A DNA stretch of 64,000 nt, from positions 163,933 to 227,932 of the forward strand of contig NZ_JBDPLH010000008.1 of NCBI RefSeq assembly GCF_040187885.1, written 5' to 3'. The position numbers were made by a program, and so were the translations under genes. The notes beneath the pieces were generated by a model. It was given only the letters and a program-made list of their open reading frames with translations. It did no database searches and had not been told where the DNA came from. This document shows positions 34,069-42,747 of the stretch, piece after piece (position 1 is the first letter of the stretch; each line of letters opens with the position of its first letter). This DNA comes from Roseateles_E cavernae. Lineage in GTDB: Bacteria; Pseudomonadota; Gammaproteobacteria; Burkholderiales; Burkholderiaceae_C.

Positions 34069-34962
34069 ATGGATCGCAGCAACACCCTGAGCCTCAGCGG
34101 CGGTCTGAGCCCCCGCGTGATCGCCTGCCTGGCCGCCACCTGGCTGGTCTGGGGCTCGACCTATCTGGCCATCAAGTACGCCTTGCTGAGCTTTCCGCCC
34201 TTCTTCCAGATGGGTACGCGCTTCCTGGCCGCCGGTGTCTTGCTGGCCGCATGGATGCGCTGGCGCGGCGCGGCCTGGCCGGGCCCGCGCCAATGGCTCA
34301 ATGCGCTGCTGGTGGGCAGCCTGATGCTGGGCGGCGGCATGGGCGGCACGGCGACGGCCGAGCAGACCGTCGGCTCGGGCCTGGTGGTCGCCTTCATCGC
34401 GGTGATGCCCTTGATGATTGCGGCGCTGAACCTGCTGTGGCGGGTGTTGCCCAGCCGGCTGGAGCTGGCCGGCATCGTCGTGGGCCTGTTCGGCGTGCTG
34501 ATGCTGACCCAGGGCCAGGGTTTCGGCGCCTCGCCGCAGGGCCTGGTCGCGATCACGACGGCCTGCGCCTGCTGGGCGCTGGGCAGCGTCCTGTCGCAGC
34601 GCGGCTTTGCGCTGGCGGCCGGGCCCATGGGTTTTGCCAGCGAGATGCTGGCCGGCGGTGCGGTGCTGATGCTGTTGAGCCTGCTCAGCGGCGAGACCCT
34701 GAGCCTGCCGCTGCGCGGCGAGGCGGTCTGGGCCTGGCTGTATCTGGTGGTGTTCGGCTCGCTGATCGCGTTCAATGCTTATATGGTGCTGCTGGCCGAG
34801 GCGCCGGCCGGCCTGGCGTCGAGCTACTCCTTCGTCAATCCGGTGATCGCGATGCTGCTCGGGGTGGTGATCGCCGGCGAGGTGGTCAGCGGCTACGAGT
34901 GGCTGGCGGCCCTGGTGGTGCTGGTCGGCGTCGTGCTGCTGCTGCGCGGGCGCAAGGCCTGA
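34069..34962 (+). CDS. DMT-superfamily exporter (EamA type)
   Basis: This 297-residue inner-membrane protein has ten hydrophobic segments in two EamA repeats. The first contains TWLVWGSTYLAIKYAL, typical of the YedA/RhaT-like subgroup, and the second reads FVNPVIAMLLGVVIAGE. Such proteins export small metabolites or amino acids. The ATG at 34069 was chosen since the frame upstream lies in the non-coding stretch after tolC. It stands alone. Confidence 0.85.
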   Translation: MDRSNTLSLSGGLSPRVIACLAATWLVWGSTYLAIKYALLSFPPFFQMGTRFLAAGVLLAAWMRWRGAAWPGPRQWLNALLVGSLMLGGGMGGTATAEQTVGSGLVVAFIAVMPLMIAALNLLWRVLPSRLELAGIVVGLFGVLMLTQGQGFGASPQGLVAITTACACWALGSVLSQRGFALAAGPMGFASEMLAGGAVLMLLSLLSGETLSLPLRGEAVWAWLYLVVFGSLIAFNAYMVLLAEAPAGLASSYSFVNPVIAMLLGVVIAGEVVSGYEWLAALVVLVGVVLLLRGRKA

Positions 34963-34976
34963 CCCCGTCAGGCCTT
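34954..34976 (+). terminator. Hairpin at the end of the DMT exporter gene
   Basis: Ten-base arms AAGGCCTGAC and GTCAGGCCTT flank CCC and include the stop codon. There is no T run after it, so it is a possible weak terminator or RNA-stabilising hairpin. Confidence 0.45.
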
Positions 34977-34999
34977 GCCGAAGCGGGCAAAATGGCGCC

Positions 35000-35782
35000 A
35001 TGCTCTATCTGCTCTCGCCCGCCAAATCGCTGGACTACGACACCCCGGTCGCCGCGCCGCTGCTCAAGCTCGCCACCGAGCCGCAGTTCCTGCCCCAGTC
35101 CAAGGCCTTGATCAAGGTCTTGAAGACCAAGACGGCGGCCGATATCGCCGCGCTGATGGACCTGAGCCCGGCCTTGTCCGAGCTCAATGTGAACCGGTAC
35201 CACGCCTGGCAGCCTCGCTTCACCGAGGCCAATAGCAAGCCGGCGGTGCTGGCCTTCAACGGCGATGTCTATGACGGTCTGGACGCCAAGAGCCTGGCTG
35301 TCGAGGACCTGCAATGGGCGCAGCAGCATCTGGCCATCCTGTCCGGGCTGTACGGCGCGCTGCGGCCGCTGGACCGCATGCAGCCCTACCGCCTGGAGAT
35401 GGGCACGAAGCTGGCCACCGAGCGCGGCAGCCATCTCTACGGCTTCTGGGGCGACACGCTGGCCGAGCACCTGAATGCGCGCGCGGCCCAGCAGCAGGTG
35501 CCGGTGATCGTCAATCTGGCGTCGCAGGAGTATTTCAAGGCGGCCGATCGCAAGGCCTTGCAGCCGCGCGTGATCGAGTGCCAGTTCGAGGACTGGAAGA
35601 ACGGCCAGTACAAGATCATCAGCTTCTTCGCCAAGCGGGCGCGCGGCCTGATGGCGCGCTATGCGATCACGCGGCGCATTGATACGCCGACCGGCCTGAG
35701 GGACTTCGATCTCGACGGCTATGCCTACCAGGCCGAGCTGTCGACGCCCGAGCGCCTGCTGTTTCGCCGCCGCCTGGGCTGA
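35000..35782 (+). CDS. yaaA: Peroxide stress protein YaaA (UPF0246)
   Basis: This 260-residue protein has the YaaA landmarks: MLYLLSPAKSLDY at the start, FNGDVYDGL in the middle, the LSGLYGALRPLDRMQPYRLEMG block and a closing FFAKRARGLMARYA. In E. coli YaaA lowers free iron under hydrogen peroxide stress. It is followed 20 bases later by a 2OG-Fe(II) oxygenase on the same strand. No OxyR-like box is evident by eye. Confidence 0.92.
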   Translation: MLYLLSPAKSLDYDTPVAAPLLKLATEPQFLPQSKALIKVLKTKTAADIAALMDLSPALSELNVNRYHAWQPRFTEANSKPAVLAFNGDVYDGLDAKSLAVEDLQWAQQHLAILSGLYGALRPLDRMQPYRLEMGTKLATERGSHLYGFWGDTLAEHLNARAAQQQVPVIVNLASQEYFKAADRKALQPRVIECQFEDWKNGQYKIISFFAKRARGLMARYAITRRIDTPTGLRDFDLDGYAYQAELSTPERLLFRRRLG

Positions 35783-35802
35783 AAGGGCCGGAGGAGTCCA
35801 CC

Positions 35803-36648
35803 ATGAGTGCCCAGACCATCACGCCCGAGCTGCAGCGCTGGATCGTCGAGCAGGCCAAGGCCGGGCTGACGGCCGAACAGGTGCTGCAGGCCATGCTCAA
35901 GAGCGGCTGGGACGAGACCGTCGCGGCCCAGGCGCTGGCGCAGAGCGTCGCCGGTTTCGTGCCGGGCCAGGGCCTGGTCCTGCCGGTGCCCAGCGCGGTG
36001 CCCGAGCCCGACCTGAGCGGTGCGCCGCCGCTCTTGAATGCCGGCGACCGCGCGGTCGGCGTGCTGGTCAGCCTGCAACTGCCGCGCCTGCTGGTGTTCG
36101 GCGGCCTGCTGTCCGACGAGGAGTGCGATCTGATGCGCGCGGCGGCGGCCAGCCGCCTGGCCCGCTCGGAGACGGTGGCGGCCTCGGCCGATGGCAGCGA
36201 GGTCAATGCCGCGCGCACCAGCGAGGGCATGTTCTTCGAGCGTGGCGAGAACGAGATCTGCCGGCGGGTCGAGGCCCGCATCGCCCGTTTGCTGAACTGG
36301 CCGGTCGAGAACGGCGAGGGCCTGCAGGTGCTGCGCTATCGGCCCGGGGCCGAGTACCTGCCGCACTACGACTACTTCGACCCGCGCCACACCAGCACGC
36401 CGCCCATCCTGCAGCGCGGCGGCCAGCGGGTCGCCACCTTGGTGATGTACCTGAACACGCCCGAGCAGGGCGGCGCGACGATCTTTCCCGACATCGGCCT
36501 GGAGGTCGCGCCGATCAAGGGCAATGCGGTGTTCTTCAGCTATGACCGGCCGCACCCGATCACGCAAAGCCTGCATGGCGGCGCGCCGGTGCTGGCCGGC
36601 GAGAAATGGGTGGCGACCAAATGGCTGCGCGAACGGCGCTTCGAATGA
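35803..36648 (+). CDS. 2OG-Fe(II) oxygenase, prolyl 4-hydroxylase type
   Basis: This 281-residue enzyme belongs to the prolyl-4-hydroxylase-like dioxygenases. The iron triad is visible as His and Asp in LPHYDYFD and the later His in SLHGGAPV, with Lys in GEKWVATKW binding 2-oxoglutarate. The first 60 residues form a small helical UBA/TPR-like domain (AGLTAEQVLQAMLKSGWDE). Bacterial relatives hydroxylate proteins such as EF-Tu in some species; the target here is unknown. It converges on the lrp-like gene with only 3 bases between. Confidence 0.86.
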   Translation: MSAQTITPELQRWIVEQAKAGLTAEQVLQAMLKSGWDETVAAQALAQSVAGFVPGQGLVLPVPSAVPEPDLSGAPPLLNAGDRAVGVLVSLQLPRLLVFGGLLSDEECDLMRAAAASRLARSETVAASADGSEVNAARTSEGMFFERGENEICRRVEARIARLLNWPVENGEGLQVLRYRPGAEYLPHYDYFDPRHTSTPPILQRGGQRVATLVMYLNTPEQGGATIFPDIGLEVAPIKGNAVFFSYDRPHPITQSLHGGAPVLAGEKWVATKWLRERRFE

Positions 36649-36651
36649 CCG

Positions 36652-37113
36652 CTAGCGATTCAGCGGCAGCTGGCTCTGCTTGAGCTGGCGCAGCACAAAG
36701 CTGCTCTTGCTGTGGCGGATGCCGGGGATCTTGTAGAGCCGCTCGCGCAGCAGGCGCTCGTAGTCGCGGGTGTCGGCCACCGCGATGCGCACGTAGTAGT
36801 CGTAGTCGCCCGAAACCAGAAAGGCCTCCAGCACCTCGGGGATCTGCTCCAGCGCGCGGCCGAACTCGAACAGCGCGGCGTCCGAATGATCGTTCAGGGT
36901 CACCTGCACGATCACCGTGTCGGCCAGGCCGATCTTGGCGGCATTGACGCGCACCGAGTAGCCCTCGATGACGCCGGCTTCTTCCATGCGCTTGATGCGG
37001 GTCCAGCAGGGCGAGCTGGTCAGGCCGACCTTGCCGGACAGCTCCTGCAGGCTGATGCGGGCGTCGCGCTGCAGCTCGGTCAGGATGGCCAGATCGAATT
37101 TATCGAGTTTCAT
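36652..37113 (-). CDS. Lrp/AsnC-family transcriptional regulator
   Basis: This 153-residue regulator has an N-terminal helix-turn-helix (LDLAILTELQRDARISLQELSGKVGLTSSPCWTRIKRMEEAGVI is the region) and a C-terminal ACT-like ligand domain with the Gly-Asp-Tyr-Asp motif (VSGDYDYYVRI). Such proteins respond to amino acids. It is divergent from an acetolactate synthase gene over a 99-base region containing two dyads, so that gene and itself are the likely targets. Confidence 0.9.
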   Translation of the reverse strand: MKLDKFDLAILTELQRDARISLQELSGKVGLTSSPCWTRIKRMEEAGVIEGYSVRVNAAKIGLADTVIVQVTLNDHSDAALFEFGRALEQIPEVLEAFLVSGDYDYYVRIAVADTRDYERLLRERLYKIPGIRHSKSSFVLRQLKQSQLPLNR

Positions 37114-37166
37114 GCTGCCGGATTCTATTCATCAAGGAAGTTTTCCTGAATTGAAGTCTTGTGCAG

Positions 37167-37186
37167 GAAATTTCAGCAGCAATTTC
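37167..37186. promoter_or_regulatory. Dyad in the lrp-als divergent promoter region
   Basis: GAAATT and AATTTC are separated by eight bases, in an AT-rich spot between the divergent genes; a shorter dyad AGGAA-GTT-TTCCT lies nearby at 37134-37146. Lrp-type regulators bind AT-rich dyads of this length. Assignment is inference. Confidence 0.5.
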
Positions 37187-37212
37187 TGGGCGAGCTTGGG
37201 CACAGTGAGGGC

Positions 37213-38940
37213 ATGAATGCTGTTCTCCAAGACCTGCCCCACGCCATGCCTGCCAATGGCGCCGAGGCCCTGATCGCGACCTTGCTGAGCCTGGGCGTCG
37301 ACACCGTGTTCGGCTATCCCGGCGGCGCGGTGCTGCCGCTGTACGACGCGCTGTACGCCGAGCCGCGGCTGCGCCATGTGCTGGTGCGCCATGAGCAGGC
37401 CGCCGTCCATGCGGCCCAGGGCTATGCGCGCACGACCGGCCGGGTCGGGGTGGTCTTCGTGACCTCGGGGCCGGGCATGAGCAACACCACCACCGGCCTG
37501 CTCGATGCCTTGTGCGACTCGATCCCGGTGCTGTGCATCAGCGGCCAGGTCGCGACCACGGCCATCGGCACCGACGCCTTCCAGGAATGCGATGCGCTGG
37601 GGATTTCGCGGCCGGTGACCAAGTGGAATGTGCAGGTGCGCGAGGCCGCCGCGCTCAGCGAGACCCTGGCGCTGGCCCATGCCAAGGCGGCCGGCGGGCG
37701 GCCGGGGCCGGTGCTGGTCGATGTGCCCAAGGATGTGCAGCTGGCGCCGGTGGCGGCGTGGCGGGCACCGGTGTTGCCCATGGCTGCCCCTGTGCTGCCG
37801 GCGGCCTCTCAAGTCCAGGCCGCACTGGCCCTGCTGGCGCAGGCGCGCCGGCCGGTCTTCTATGGCGGCGGCGGGCTGATCAATGCCGGCTCGGCGGCCT
37901 GTGCGGTCTTCACGCGCCTGGTGCGGGCCAGCGGCGCGCCCTGCACGCTGACCCTGATGGGGCTGGGCGCCTTCCCGGCCGACGATCCGCAGTCGCTGGG
38001 CATGCTGGGCATGCACGGCAGCCTGGAGGCCAATCTGGCGATGCACCATGCCGATCTGGTGGTCTGCGTCGGTGCGCGCTTCGACGACCGTGTGACCGGC
38101 CGGCTCGATGCCTTCTGTCCGCAGGCCCAGGTCATCCATCTGGACATCGACCCGCGCTCGATCGGCAAGGTGGTCAAGGCCGACGTGGCCCTTCTGGGTG
38201 CCTGTGGCGCCAGCCTGCGGGCGCTGGAGCAGGGTTGGCAGGGGGGCTGTGATCTGGGCGACTGGTGGGCGCGGATCGAGGGCTGGCGTGCCGAGCGCTC
38301 GCTGGCTTTCGAGGACCGCAGCGATTGCATCCTGCCGCAGGCCCTGATGAGCCGGCTCGATGCGCAGCTGGCCGACCGCGATGCCATCGTCGCCACCGAT
38401 GTGGGCCAGCACCAGATGTGGGCCGCGCAATACCTGCGCCAGCAGCGGCCCGGCCGCTGGCTCAGCTCGGGTGGCGCCGGCACCATGGGCTATGGCCTGC
38501 CGGCCGCGATCGGCGCGCAGATCGCGCACCCCGAGGCCCTGGTGGTCTGCGTCAGCGGCGATGCGTCCATCCTGATGAATATCCAGGAGCTGTCGACCGC
38601 GGCCCAGCACCGCACGCCGGTCAAGGTGGTGCTCAGCAACAACGGCCGCATGGGCATGGTGCGGCAGTGGCAGGAGCTGATCCACGGCAACCGGCTGAGC
38701 CACAGCTATACCGAGGCGCTGCCGGACTTTGTCGCGCTGGCCCAGGCTTTCGGCTGGCAGGCACGACGGGTCGAGCGGCGCGAGGAACTGGACGCGGCGC
38801 TGGCCGAGTGCCTGGCCAGCGAGGGGCCGTTCTTCCTGGACGTGGTGGTGGCGGCCGAGGAGAACTGCTTCCCGATGATTCCCGCTGGCGCGGGGCATCA
38901 CGAGGTTCTGCTCGGCAAGGGCCGCCAGTACATGGCCTGA
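37213..38940 (+). CDS. Acetolactate synthase large subunit (IlvB/IlvG-like)
   Basis: This 575-residue thiamine-diphosphate enzyme joins two pyruvates, or pyruvate and 2-oxobutyrate, into the first acetohydroxy acid of branched-chain amino acid synthesis. It has the biosynthetic-type motifs FGYPGGAVLPLYD near residue 35, the catalytic Glu in VRHEQAAVHAAQGYAR, and the thiamine motif GDASILMNIQEL with NNGRMGMVRQWQ. No small regulatory subunit (ilvH/ilvN) follows it, so it may be a stand-alone or secondary copy. A divergent Lrp-type regulator suggests amino acid control. Confidence 0.85.
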   Translation: MNAVLQDLPHAMPANGAEALIATLLSLGVDTVFGYPGGAVLPLYDALYAEPRLRHVLVRHEQAAVHAAQGYARTTGRVGVVFVTSGPGMSNTTTGLLDALCDSIPVLCISGQVATTAIGTDAFQECDALGISRPVTKWNVQVREAAALSETLALAHAKAAGGRPGPVLVDVPKDVQLAPVAAWRAPVLPMAAPVLPAASQVQAALALLAQARRPVFYGGGGLINAGSAACAVFTRLVRASGAPCTLTLMGLGAFPADDPQSLGMLGMHGSLEANLAMHHADLVVCVGARFDDRVTGRLDAFCPQAQVIHLDIDPRSIGKVVKADVALLGACGASLRALEQGWQGGCDLGDWWARIEGWRAERSLAFEDRSDCILPQALMSRLDAQLADRDAIVATDVGQHQMWAAQYLRQQRPGRWLSSGGAGTMGYGLPAAIGAQIAHPEALVVCVSGDASILMNIQELSTAAQHRTPVKVVLSNNGRMGMVRQWQELIHGNRLSHSYTEALPDFVALAQAFGWQARRVERREELDAALAECLASEGPFFLDVVVAAEENCFPMIPAGAGHHEVLLGKGRQYMA

Positions 38941-38945
38941 AATGA

Positions 38946-38971
38946 ACAAGGGCACCCGAAGGTGCCCTTGT
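38946..38971. terminator. Bidirectional hairpin between convergent genes
   Basis: Eleven-base arms ACAAGGGCACC and GGTGCCCTTGT around CGAA lie between the ends of the acetolactate synthase gene and efp. There is only a short T content on either side, so strength is moderate. Confidence 0.65.
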
Positions 38972-38987
38972 CATGGATCGCGAGTGC

Positions 38988-39542
38988 TTAGACGCGCTTG
39001 CGGTACTCGTGCGTGCGGGTGTCGATTTCGATCTTGTCGCCCTGGGCCACGAAGATGGGCACCGGGATTTCGAAGCCGGTGGAGATCTTGGCAGGCTTGA
39101 GCACCTTGCCCGAGGTGTCGCCCTTGACGGCCGGCTCGGTCCAGGTCACTTCGCGCACCAGGCTGGTCGGCAGCTCGACCGAGATGGCCTTGCCTTCGTA
39201 GAACACCACTTCCACGGGCATCGCGTCTTCCAGATAGGACAGGGCGTCACCCATGTTCTCGGCTTCCACCTCGAACTGGTTGTATTCGGCGTCCATGAAG
39301 GCGTACATCGGGTCGGCGAAGTAGGAGTAGGTGCACTCCTTCTTTTCCAGAATGATCTGGTCCATCTTGTCGTCGGCCTTGAACACGACTTCGGTGCCGG
39401 AGTTGTTCAGCAGGCTCTTGAGCTTCATGCGCACGGTAGCGGCATTGCGGCCACCGCGGCTGTATTCGGTCTTCAGCACGACCATCGGGTCCTTGCCGTG
39501 CATGATCACATTGCCGGCGCGGATTTCTTGAGCGATCTTCAT
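38988..39542 (-). CDS. efp: Elongation factor P
   Basis: This 184-residue protein helps the ribosome through polyproline stretches. It has the three beta-barrel layout; the tip of domain I reads YSRGGRNAAT with Arg at position 32, the type that is rhamnosylated, not the lysine type. The nearby earP gene supplies the modifying enzyme. The frame is open far upstream into earP, but EF-P homology begins at MKIAQEIRAGN, so I set the start at 39542. Confidence 0.96.
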   Translation of the reverse strand: MKIAQEIRAGNVIMHGKDPMVVLKTEYSRGGRNAATVRMKLKSLLNNSGTEVVFKADDKMDQIILEKKECTYSYFADPMYAFMDAEYNQFEVEAENMGDALSYLEDAMPVEVVFYEGKAISVELPTSLVREVTWTEPAVKGDTSGKVLKPAKISTGFEIPVPIFVAQGDKIEIDTRTHEYRKRV

Positions 39543-39667
39543 GAGTGTTCGGGTCCGTTGAGGGAGTCGTTGGAGTCGTGGTTGGGGGCTGGCTTGCTCT
39601 CGGACAGGTGAAAGCAGGTGCCCAGCGCGCGCCCGAAAACTCCCATGGCGCGGCAAAGCCCGAGATT

Positions 39668-40723
39668 TTAGCCTGAAACGCCGACGAAACGCAGCAGCTG
39701 GGCGCTCAGATCGGCTTGCGCTGCCAAATGCGCACGCCAGCTTTGCGCATGGCGCTGCGCGGCTTCGGCTTGCGGCAGGCCGGCCGGCCAGGCCGCCAAG
39801 CCATTCCAGGCGCGCCACAGGCCACGGCTGGCCGCTGCCAGCTCCGGCGTCGCATCGGCCAGCCACAAGTCCATGAAGGCTTCCAGCTTGGGCCCATGGG
39901 CACCGTCGTGCTGGGGATAGATCTGCCAGACAAAGGGCTTCGCTGCCCACTGGGCACGCACAAAGGAATCTTCGCCACGCACGAAGTTCAGATCGCAGGC
40001 CCACAGCAGGTGGTCGAACTCGGGCTGGCTCAGGTAGGGCAGGGCCTGCCAGCGCAGCGTCGGCGGCAGCGCCAGCCCGGCGATCTGGGCCTGGGCCGCA
40101 CCGGGGCAGACCAGCAGCAGGGTCGGCGTGTCGGCCAGTGCCTGCAGCAGCGCCGGCAGCGCCGGGTTGGCATAGGCGAACAGGCTGAGCAGGCGCTCGC
40201 CCGGCCGCGGCGCGATGCCTTGGGCGGCCCGCCAGGCGGGGGCGTCGAAGCGCTGCTGGCGCTGCAGCAGCTCGGGCTCGCGCAGCAGGCCGCCGGTGTG
40301 CGGCGTGAAGCCGGGGTAGAAGAAGCGCTTGGACAGCCCGGCGCCGGGGCCGCTGAATTGCGGCGAGGCCAGGCCATGGCTGCGCTCGACATAGGGCTCG
40401 GCGCTGAGGTACTCCAGATTGATCCATTGCGGCGGCGCCGGCCGGGCCGCCATGCGCGCGACAAAGGCCGGCGGCAGCTCGCAGCCAAAGGTCTCGACGA
40501 CGACATCGCCGACCGCCGCTGCGTTATCGGCGCTGTCCCAGGCCAACACCTCGATACCTTGCGGCGCGCCGTCGCTCGCCATCCAGGCCAGCGCCGAGGC
40601 ATCATCGAGCCACAGCCGCACGGTCTGGCCGCGCGCCGCCAGATCGCGGGCCAGCCGCCAGCTCACGCCGATATCGCCATAGTTGTCGATCACGCGGCAG
40701 AACAGATCCCATTGCAATCTCAT
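39668..40723 (-). CDS. earP: EF-P arginine rhamnosyltransferase
   Basis: This 351-residue GT-B glycosyltransferase adds rhamnose from dTDP-rhamnose to Arg32 of EF-P. The N terminus carries VIDNYGDIGVSWRLARDL, with Asp13 and Asp17 in the place of the residues shown to matter in the Pseudomonas enzyme. The motif FVRGEDSFVRAQWAAKPFVWQIYPQ near residue 260 is the nucleotide-sugar site. The start at 40723 gives the family length; upstream sequence in the frame is shadow. It is 125 bases from efp on the same strand and divergent from uvrC with a gap of only 32 bases. Confidence 0.93.
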   Translation of the reverse strand: MRLQWDLFCRVIDNYGDIGVSWRLARDLAARGQTVRLWLDDASALAWMASDGAPQGIEVLAWDSADNAAAVGDVVVETFGCELPPAFVARMAARPAPPQWINLEYLSAEPYVERSHGLASPQFSGPGAGLSKRFFYPGFTPHTGGLLREPELLQRQQRFDAPAWRAAQGIAPRPGERLLSLFAYANPALPALLQALADTPTLLLVCPGAAQAQIAGLALPPTLRWQALPYLSQPEFDHLLWACDLNFVRGEDSFVRAQWAAKPFVWQIYPQHDGAHGPKLEAFMDLWLADATPELAAASRGLWRAWNGLAAWPAGLPQAEAAQRHAQSWRAHLAAQADLSAQLLRFVGVSG

Positions 40724-40755
40724 CGCCGGATTATCTGGCGGCACAATCGCGCCCC

Positions 40756-42747
40756 ATGCAAGGCAGCAGCAACCCCTCCGAAACCGATACCGCAGCGACG
40801 CCCGAGCCGGCCGACGCCGAGCAGGCCGCACGCGAGCTGCGCGCCCAGGTGCTGGCCGCTGTATTGGCCGAGGTGGCAGCCTTGCCGGGCCTGCCGGGCG
40901 TCTACCGCTATTTCGACGCCCAGGACCAGGTGCTCTATGTCGGCAAGGCCAAGAACCTGAAGAAGCGGGTTTCGAGTTACTTCCAGAAAGACCATGGCGG
41001 CACCCGCATCGGCATGATGGTCGCGCGCATCGCGCGGCTGCAAACCACGGTAGTGCGCACCGAGGCCGAGGCCTTGCTGCTGGAAAACAATCTGATCAAG
41101 ACGTTGAACCCGAAGTTCAACATCCTGTTTCGCGACGACAAGAGCTATCCCTATCTGAAGCTCAGCGGCCATGACTACCCGCGGGTCAGCTATTACCGCG
41201 GCGCGGTCGACAAGCGGCACCGCTATTTCGGGCCATTCCCGAGCGCCTGGGCGGTCAAGGAATCGATACAGCTGATCCAGAAGGTGTTCCGGCTGCGCAC
41301 CTGCGAGGACACGGTCTTCAACAACCGCAGCCGGCCCTGCCTGCTGTACCAGATCCGGCGCTGCTCGGGGCCTTGTGTGCCCGAGGGGCAGGGGGCGGAA
41401 TACGGTCGCGATGTGCGCAATGCCGAGCGCTTTCTGCTGGGCGAGACGCAGGAGGTGATGGACGGGCTGCAGGCGCAGATGATGGCCTATGCGGACGCGC
41501 TGCAGTTCGAGCTGGCGGCCGAGGTGCGCAACCAGATCAGTGCGCTGTCCAAGGTCTTGCAGCAGCAGGCGATGGACGAAAACAGCGCCACCGGGCGCGA
41601 CCGCGATGTCGACATCCTGGCCGTCAAGGTGCAGGGCGGGCGGGCCTGCGTCAATCTGGCGATGGTGCGGGGAGGGCGGCATCTGGGCGACCGGGCCTAT
41701 TTCCCCAAGCATGTCGAGGACGCCACCGCGGTGGCGCTGGCCGATGATGAAGAAGAGGGGCAGGCACCGCGCCGCTCCGCCCAGTCACCGGAACGGCAGG
41801 TGCTGGAGGCCTTCATGGCCCAGCACTATCTGGACGCGCAGGTGCCCTCGCTGATCGTCGTCAGCGACGAGGTCGATGCCGCGCTGGCCGAGGCCCTGAC
41901 CCTGCAGGCCGGCTACAAGGTGACGACCCAGGCCCAGCCGCGCGGCCAGCGCCGCATCTGGCAGGAGATGTGCGTCAAGGGCGCCGAGCTGGCGCTGGCA
42001 CGCTTGCTGTCGCAGGAAGGCTCGCAGCAGGCCCGCACCCAGGCCCTGATCGAGGCGCTGGACCTGAGCGTGCAGGAGCTCGACAAATTCCGCATCGAGT
42101 GCTTTGACATCAGCCACACGGCCGGCGAGGCGACGATGGCCTCCTGCGTCGTGTTCGAGGGCCACCAGATGCAGAGCGGCCAGTACCGGCGCTACAACAT
42201 CGAGGGCATCACCGGCGGCGACGACTATGCGGCGATGCGCCAGGTGCTGACGCGGCGCTACAACAAGATGGCCGAGGCCGCCCAGCTGGGCACGGGCCGG
42301 CTGCCGGATCTGGTGCTGGTCGACGGCGGCAAGGGCCAGGTCTCGATGGCGCGCGAGGTGTTCGAGGAGCTGGGCCTGGATCTGGCGCTGATCGTCGGCG
42401 TCGAGAAAGGCGAGGGCCGCAAGGTCGGGCTGGAAGAGCTGGTGTTCGCCGACGGCCGCGACAAGGTCTACCTGGGCCGCGACTCGGCGGCGCTGATGTT
42501 GGTGGCCCAGATTCGCGACGAGGCGCACCGCTTTGCGATCACCGGCATGCGCGCCAAGCGCGCGGCGGTGCGCACCGGCGGCTCGAAGCTGGAGGATGTG
42601 CCCGGTGTGGGGCCGAAAAAGCGCGCGCAGCTGCTGCAGCGTTTCGGCGGTGTGCGTGGCGTGGCCGGCGCCAGCGTCGACGAGCTCTGCACGGTCAAGG
42701 GCGTCTCAAGAGAATTGGCAGAGGAGATCTATCGTGTTTTGCACTGA
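40756..42747 (+). CDS. uvrC: UvrABC excinuclease subunit C
   Basis: This 663-residue nuclease makes both cuts around DNA lesions in nucleotide excision repair. Domains in order: GIY-YIG nuclease (GVYRYFDAQDQVLYVGKA near residue 50), a Cys-rich part, a UVR motif for UvrB (LQFELAAEVRNQISALSK), an RNase H-like nuclease, and tandem helix-hairpin-helix (VPGVGPKKRAQLLQRFG). It has a 30-residue N-terminal extension before the nuclease compared with E. coli. I saw no LexA box in front of it. Confidence 0.95.
   Translation: MQGSSNPSETDTAATPEPADAEQAARELRAQVLAAVLAEVAALPGLPGVYRYFDAQDQVLYVGKAKNLKKRVSSYFQKDHGGTRIGMMVARIARLQTTVVRTEAEALLLENNLIKTLNPKFNILFRDDKSYPYLKLSGHDYPRVSYYRGAVDKRHRYFGPFPSAWAVKESIQLIQKVFRLRTCEDTVFNNRSRPCLLYQIRRCSGPCVPEGQGAEYGRDVRNAERFLLGETQEVMDGLQAQMMAYADALQFELAAEVRNQISALSKVLQQQAMDENSATGRDRDVDILAVKVQGGRACVNLAMVRGGRHLGDRAYFPKHVEDATAVALADDEEEGQAPRRSAQSPERQVLEAFMAQHYLDAQVPSLIVVSDEVDAALAEALTLQAGYKVTTQAQPRGQRRIWQEMCVKGAELALARLLSQEGSQQARTQALIEALDLSVQELDKFRIECFDISHTAGEATMASCVVFEGHQMQSGQYRRYNIEGITGGDDYAAMRQVLTRRYNKMAEAAQLGTGRLPDLVLVDGGKGQVSMAREVFEELGLDLALIVGVEKGEGRKVGLEELVFADGRDKVYLGRDSAALMLVAQIRDEAHRFAITGMRAKRAAVRTGGSKLEDVPGVGPKKRAQLLQRFGGVRGVAGASVDELCTVKGVSRELAEEIYRVLH

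Noticed and set aside
39543..40427. N-terminal extension in the efp frame
   Set aside because: It overlaps earP in another frame; EF-P begins at MKIAQEIRAGN.
40724..40755. LexA box ahead of uvrC
   Set aside because: The 32-base divergent region has no CTG-N10-CAG.
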